From: Acidobacteriota bacterium
Lineage (GTDB): Bacteria; Acidobacteriota; Terriglobia; Terriglobales; Acidobacteriaceae
Length of the DNA: 8,280 nt
Assembly: GCA_021851465.1 (NCBI GenBank)
Contig: JAJZDL010000126.1
Coordinates: 1-8,280, forward strand
Direction: 5' to 3'
Shown here: piece by piece, positions 6,402 to 8,280 of the stretch
Layout of the letters: each line of letters begins with the position of its first letter
Position numbering within the stretch: the first letter of the stretch is position 1
Notes under the pieces: generated by a model
Databases searched by the model: none
What the model was told of the DNA's origin: nothing
Seen by the model: the letters and a program-made list of their open reading frames with translations, nothing else
Program-made: the position numbers and the translations under genes

Positions 6402-7019
6402 CTACTCTTCCACCTTGTCGACCTTTGCGAACTCGATCTCGACCGGCGTGGAGCGGCCGAATATCGAGACCATGACCTTCAGCGTCTGGCGGTCTTCGTT
6501 CACGTCGTCGACCGTGCCGTTGAAGTTGGCGAAGGGGCCTTCGTTGATGCGCACCTGCTCGCCCTTCTCGAACTTGATCTTGCTGGAGGGCTTGTCCTTT
6601 GCGCTCTCTGAGCGGAAGAGGATCGAGCTGACCTCCGCCTCCGAGAGGGCGACCGGTTTGTCGCCCGTGCCCAGAAACCCTGTGACGCGCGGGGTGTTCT
6701 TGATGACGTGCCAGAGGTCGTTGTCCAGTTCCATCTCGACCAGCACATAGCCGGGCAGAAAGACGCGCTCAATGGTGTACTTCTTGCCATTGCGCAGCTC
6801 GGTGACGGGCTCTGTGGGGATCATGATGCGGCCGATGCGGTTCTGCAGGCCGAACGCCTGAATGCGGCTCTCCAGCGACTCGCGCACCTTGCGCTCGAAG
6901 CCGGAGTAGGCGTGGATGATGTACCACTTGAAATTTTCGTTGACGGGCGGGGCAAGCTGCTCGGTCGGCTGTTCACCGCCTGCGCCCTGCGCCTCCGGAA
7001 TCTGTTCGTCTACCGCCAT
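6402..7019 (-). CDS. nusG: Transcription termination/antitermination factor NusG
   Basis: NusG (205 residues) binds RNA polymerase as a processivity factor and links it to Rho or to ribosomal S10. An acidic, Gln/Pro-rich N-terminal extension of about 28 residues precedes the NGN domain, which starts at FKWYIIHAYSGFE (about residue 30) and includes RVFLPGYVLVEM. The KOW domain follows at about 150-205, with KFEKGEQVRINEGPFANFNG and the closing FGRSTPVEIEF segment. The start at 7019 has AAGAAGG at 7030-7036 with a ten-base spacing. An in-frame ATG at 7043 has no such site and would encode the Shine-Dalgarno itself. The gene lies 82 bases after secE and 95 before rplK, the usual order. It is a little longer than E. 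coli NusG (181) because of the N-terminal tail. Confidence 0.96.
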   Translation of the reverse strand: MAVDEQIPEAQGAGGEQPTEQLAPPVNENFKWYIIHAYSGFERKVRESLESRIQAFGLQNRIGRIMIPTEPVTELRNGKKYTIERVFLPGYVLVEMELDNDLWHVIKNTPRVTGFLGTGDKPVALSEAEVSSILFRSESAKDKPSSKIKFEKGEQVRINEGPFANFNGTVDDVNEDRQTLKVMVSIFGRSTPVEIEFAKVDKVEE

Positions 7020-7101
7020 GGTGAGTGTGCCTTCTTGTTGCATGGAACGTATCTGGCCCTGTTGTACAGATTGTGCCGGTGTCTCTGCGCGGAACCGGCC
7101 G

Positions 7102-7362
7102 CTACCGTTTTGTGAGGTACTGGATGAGTTGATGGACCCCTTGGCCGAAGATGGCGTCCACCAGCTCGAAGTAAGCCGCAAAGATGAACACGGTGACGAT
7201 GACCACCGTGGTGGTGGACTGGACCTCGACGCGCGTCGGGGCCACCACCTTGCGCATCTCGCTGCGCACGTTCTTGAGAAACTCCATCAGCTCGCGCGGG
7301 CGCGCTTTCAACCGCTCGATCCCGGTGCTTTGCTGGTCTGCCACTGCAATCGTCTTTGCCAT
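7102..7362 (-). CDS. secE: Preprotein translocase subunit SecE
   Basis: SecE (86 residues) clamps SecY in the cytoplasmic membrane and is essential for the Sec channel. The single-helix form is present: an amphipathic cytoplasmic helix (RELMEFLKNVRSEMRKV, about 23-39), the hinge APTRVEV (41-47), then one membrane segment at about 50-70 (VVIVTVFIFAAYF). The usual tryptophan just before the PT/PS of the hinge is alanine here (VVAPTR instead of the common VxWPT/S). The ATG at 7362-7360 is preceded by GAGG at 7370-7373, seven bases upstream. It lies between tRNA-Trp and nusG in the canonical order, probably in one transcript. Confidence 0.93.
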   Translation of the reverse strand: MAKTIAVADQQSTGIERLKARPRELMEFLKNVRSEMRKVVAPTRVEVQSTTTVVIVTVFIFAAYFELVDAIFGQGVHQLIQYLTKR

Positions 7363-7413
7363 GCTGCTGCCTCAAACCTTCATGCGGAGAACCCTCCGCT
7401 GTGCTGCTGGACT

Positions 7414-7436
7414 GCCGAGCTCCGCCCCGGAGCGGC
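7414..7436 (-). repeat. Hairpin between tRNA-Trp and secE
   Basis: GCTCCG and CGGAGC (7419-7424 and 7428-7433) pair around a three-base loop. Three more pairs (7414-7416 with 7434-7436) extend the stem across a two-base bulge. It sits 13 bases beyond the CCA end of the tRNA on the minus strand. It could mark the tRNA 3' processing boundary or protect the secE message. There is no T-run, so termination is unlikely. Confidence 0.45.
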
Positions 7437-7449
7437 GGGCGCGGGAAAC

Positions 7450-7525
7450 TGGCGGGGGAGCTCGGATTCGAACCGAGAAGATCGGTTTTGGAGACCGACA
7501 GTTTAACCGTTGAGCTTACTCCCCC
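7450..7525 (-). tRNA. tRNA-Trp (anticodon CCA), CCA end encoded
   Basis: A full cloverleaf of 76 bases is visible on the minus strand. The acceptor is GGGGGAG/CTCCCCC with a G discriminator and encoded CCA. The anticodon arm is TCGGT-CTCCAAA-ACCGA with anticodon CCA, which reads UGG. The variable loop is four bases, and the T-arm is CTCGG-TTCGAAT-CCGAG. G discriminator and CCA anticodon both fit tryptophan. The D-arm is irregular: positions 10-13 and 22-25 read AGCT and AACT, giving a C12/A23 mismatch, and position 14 would be C rather than A. It lies between rpmG and secE, a common bacterial arrangement, and is probably released from their mRNA by processing. Confidence 0.95.
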
Positions 7526-7575
7526 GAAGAAACTGTCGGCTTCCGGCATTGAGCGCCTTGCCAAAGGCCAACGAC

Positions 7576-7597
7576 AAAGCGCCAAGGGCTGCGCTTT
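7576..7597 (-). repeat. Hairpin overlapping the rpmG stop codon
   Basis: AAAGCGC and GCGCTTT form a perfect 7-bp stem with an eight-base loop. On the minus strand the stem begins within the rpmG stop TAA, 51 bases before the tRNA 5' end. The following bases (GTCGTTGG) are not a strong T-tract. It may act as a partial terminator or a processing/stability element separating rpmG from tRNA-Trp. Confidence 0.45.
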
Positions 7598-7745
7598 ACT
7601 TCGTCTCTTTGTGGTCGGTGTGCTTGCGGCAGGTATTGCAGAACTTCGAGAACTCAAGCCGTCCTGTGGTCGTCTTCTTGTTCTTCGTCGTTGAGTAGTT
7701 CCTGTTTTTGCAGACCGGGCATTGCAATGTAATAATTTCGCGCAC
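7596..7745 (-). CDS. rpmG: Large ribosomal subunit protein bL33, zinc-binding form
   Basis: bL33 is a small 50S protein near the E site. The 49-residue product starts MREIITLQCPVC (GTG start read as Met) and carries two CxxC pairs, C9/C12 and C36/C39, so it is the zinc-ribbon (C+) version. The stretch NYSTTKNKKTTTGRLEFSKFC is characteristic of the family. The GTG at 7745-7743 is chosen because AGGAG lies at 7756-7760, ten bases upstream, and the longer frame to 7829 adds 28 non-homologous residues. It is the first gene of the minus-strand cluster, upstream of tRNA-Trp and secE. It is preceded by a 451-base non-coding, structured leader/intergenic region. Confidence 0.93.
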   Translation of the reverse strand: MREIITLQCPVCKNRNYSTTKNKKTTTGRLEFSKFCNTCRKHTDHKETK

Positions 7746-7766
7746 TTTGTCTGTTCTCCTATCGTG

Positions 7767-7797
7767 GCCAGCCACCTCGGCTGGCAAGCAGCTTGCC
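7767..7797 (-). promoter_or_regulatory. Tandem overlapping hairpins just upstream of the rpmG ribosome binding site
   Basis: GCCAGCC/GGCTGGC (7767-7773 with 7779-7785, five-base loop) is a perfect 7-bp stem ending six bases upstream of the AGGAG of rpmG. A second perfect 6-bp stem, GGCAAG/CTTGCC (7783-7788 with 7792-7797), shares three bases with it, so the two compete or shorten each other. Placement suggests an effect on rpmG translation, without direct proof. Confidence 0.4.
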
Positions 7798-7805
7798 TCC
7801 CAAGG

Positions 7806-7822
7806 GCGACACGCCGCGACAC
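7806..7822. repeat. Direct repeat GCGACAC x2 at 10-bp period
   Basis: GCGACAC occurs at 7806-7812 and 7816-7822, start to start exactly 10 bp, about one helical turn. It lies between the candidate promoters and the rpmG start. Such spacing suits a protein bound on one DNA face but could be chance. Confidence 0.35.
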
Positions 7823-7852
7823 AGGGCATTTGGCCCCTGCTGCCAATCCTGA

Positions 7853-7928
7853 ATTTTCAAACGGAAAGCGGTGCGGTCAGGCCACGCACAGCTTGTTCCA
7901 TTATCCCTGAAAACATCCGGAAGTGGAA
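7853..7928 (-). promoter_or_regulatory. Candidate promoters of the rpmG-trpT-secE-nusG-rplK cluster
   Basis: Two alternatives are seen on the minus strand. GATAAT at 7905-7900 matches the -10 consensus at five of six positions, but its 17-bp-spaced -35 (TTCCAC) is poor. It would give a leader of about 150 bases. Closer to rpmG, CTGACC (7880-7875) and GAAAAT (7858-7853) are 16 bp apart, each four of six, with a leader near 100 bases. Neither is decisive. Confidence 0.3.
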
Positions 7929-8041
7929 GGGGCACTCTTGCCCAATGCAAGATGGGCCTGGGCTGGGGTGTCGGTTGCAGCGCAGGAAGGGCGTGAAGGC
8001 GTCTGAGCGGGCAGTCCGAGGAGGTATGATCGGTGCGCCTG

Positions 8042-8067
8042 GCGGGGCCCTCCATCGAGGGCCTCGC
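8042..8067 (+). repeat. Strong 11-bp hairpin in the intergenic region
   Basis: GCGGGGCCCTC and GAGGGCCTCGC pair over 11 positions (one G-U wobble when read as plus-strand RNA) around a CATC loop. The minus-strand reading has one A/C mismatch instead. No T-run follows on either side. It could be a relic or a transcript-end structure downstream of the minus-strand gene at the right edge. Confidence 0.4.
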
Positions 8068-8170
8068 GATGGGTGGTGCTCGATGCCGCCTCGATCAACT
8101 TCCGAGAGCCGACTCTCTTCATGCACCGACTGGCAGAGATCAGCCCGCAAGGTATCACCGCTTCCAATGC

Positions 8171-8204
8171 TGGACTAACTAATGCAGAAGATTCAGTTAG
8201 TCCA
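8171..8204 (-). terminator. 10-bp inverted repeat at the end of the right-edge gene
   Basis: TGGACTAACT and AGTTAGTCCA are perfect 10-bp arms separated by 14 bases. The TAA stop of the minus-strand gene (8199-8197) lies inside the first arm. The downstream minus-strand bases (GCATTGGAAG) are not T-rich, so this may be a Rho-linked or RNA-stabilising 3' structure instead of an intrinsic terminator. Confidence 0.45.
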
Positions 8205-8280
8205 ACTGGTTGCAGACGGCCTGCCATGTGCGCCTAAGGCCATCTTCGAGGGCGGTGGAGTGATGCCAGCCGAGCGAGTG
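8197..8280 (-). CDS. C-terminus of probable GDP-L-fucose synthase (partial, runs off the right edge)
   Basis: The last 27 codons and TAA stop of a minus-strand gene are present. The peptide contains LGWHHSTALEDGLRRTWQAV, which aligns by eye with the C-terminal signature of GDP-L-fucose synthases and related NAD-dependent sugar epimerases/dehydratases (LGW..., aromatic/basic pair, SLEEG/AGL, then T-Y/W and an amphipathic end). GDP-L-fucose synthase makes GDP-fucose from GDP-4-keto-6-deoxymannose in the cytosol, for fucosylated surface glycans. The body and NADP-binding motif lie outside the window, so other extended short-chain dehydrogenases remain possible. It reads toward rpmG on the same strand, 451 bases away. 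Confidence 0.65.
   Translation of the reverse strand, partial: HSLGWHHSTALEDGLRRTWQAVCNQLD

Larger units (their letters stand above)
7746..8196. other. 451-base intergenic region upstream of rpmG
   Basis: No supported gene lies between rpmG and the fragment at the right edge, on either strand. The stretch contains candidate minus-strand promoters near 7853-7928, direct repeats at 7806-7822, a hairpin next to the rpmG ribosome binding site, and hairpins at 8042-8067 and 8104-8117. Open frames across it show no family resemblance. In many bacteria tuf or tRNA genes occupy this place; none is seen here. Confidence 0.6.

Noticed and set aside
7930..7951. Overlapping 5-bp hairpins sharing TTGCCC, resembling an antiterminator/terminator switch
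   Set aside because: The stems are only five pairs each, have no T-tract, and lie upstream of the candidate promoters, so they are unlikely to be transcribed with rpmG.
8026..8178. A 50-residue plus-strand frame preceded by GAGGAGG
   Set aside because: The Shine-Dalgarno-like bases are only one base from the ATG, the peptide resembles nothing known, and the frame runs through the hairpins of the gap.
1..8280. CRISPR array, insertion sequence, integrase, toxin-antitoxin or other defence genes
   Set aside because: No regularly spaced repeats, terminal inverted repeats with a transposase, or recognisable defence domains were found on either strand.

Overview
The window looks like a chromosomal segment from a GC-rich bacterium, most plausibly an Acidobacteriota member (Terriglobia-like). 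The reasons are a bacillithiol cysteine ligase gene (bshC) in a genome with otherwise Gram-negative-style polysaccharide genes, the rpmG / tRNA-Trp / secE / nusG / rplK order, and high GC in the housekeeping genes. The phylum is inferred from recognised families, not from a search.

Left part, plus strand (137-2263): bshC is followed by a small gene of unknown function with a single CPDC zinc-knuckle motif. A perfect 8-bp hairpin separates them. Middle, plus strand (2418-5107): a two-gene polysaccharide module, a Wzx-type flippase with a TTG start overlapping (ATGA) a GT4 glycosyltransferase. The flippase is visibly AT-richer than bshC, so the module may have been acquired or be under different selection. 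purE (5197-5712) follows with its own promoter, which sits so close to the ATG that the mRNA may be leaderless. No purK lies next to it.

Right part, minus strand (5872-7745): a translation/secretion/transcription cluster read right to left: rpmG (L33), tRNA-Trp (CCA), secE, nusG, rplK (L11). It ends at a strong 12-bp hairpin between the convergent rplK and purE. The usual continuation rplA-rplJ-rplL-rpoBC is absent. Upstream of rpmG is a 451-bp non-coding stretch holding candidate promoters, direct repeats at a 10-bp period and several hairpins. At the extreme right edge, the last 27 codons of a minus-strand gene resembling GDP-L-fucose synthase run off the window. Its stop codon lies inside a 10-bp inverted repeat.

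I found no CRISPR array, insertion sequence, integrase or defence locus. The most unusual points are RNA-level or organisational: the rplK-rplA break, the possibly leaderless purE, an irregular tRNA-Trp D-arm, possible tRNA/downstream alternative pairing, and the structured rpmG leader. None is a demonstrated new system.
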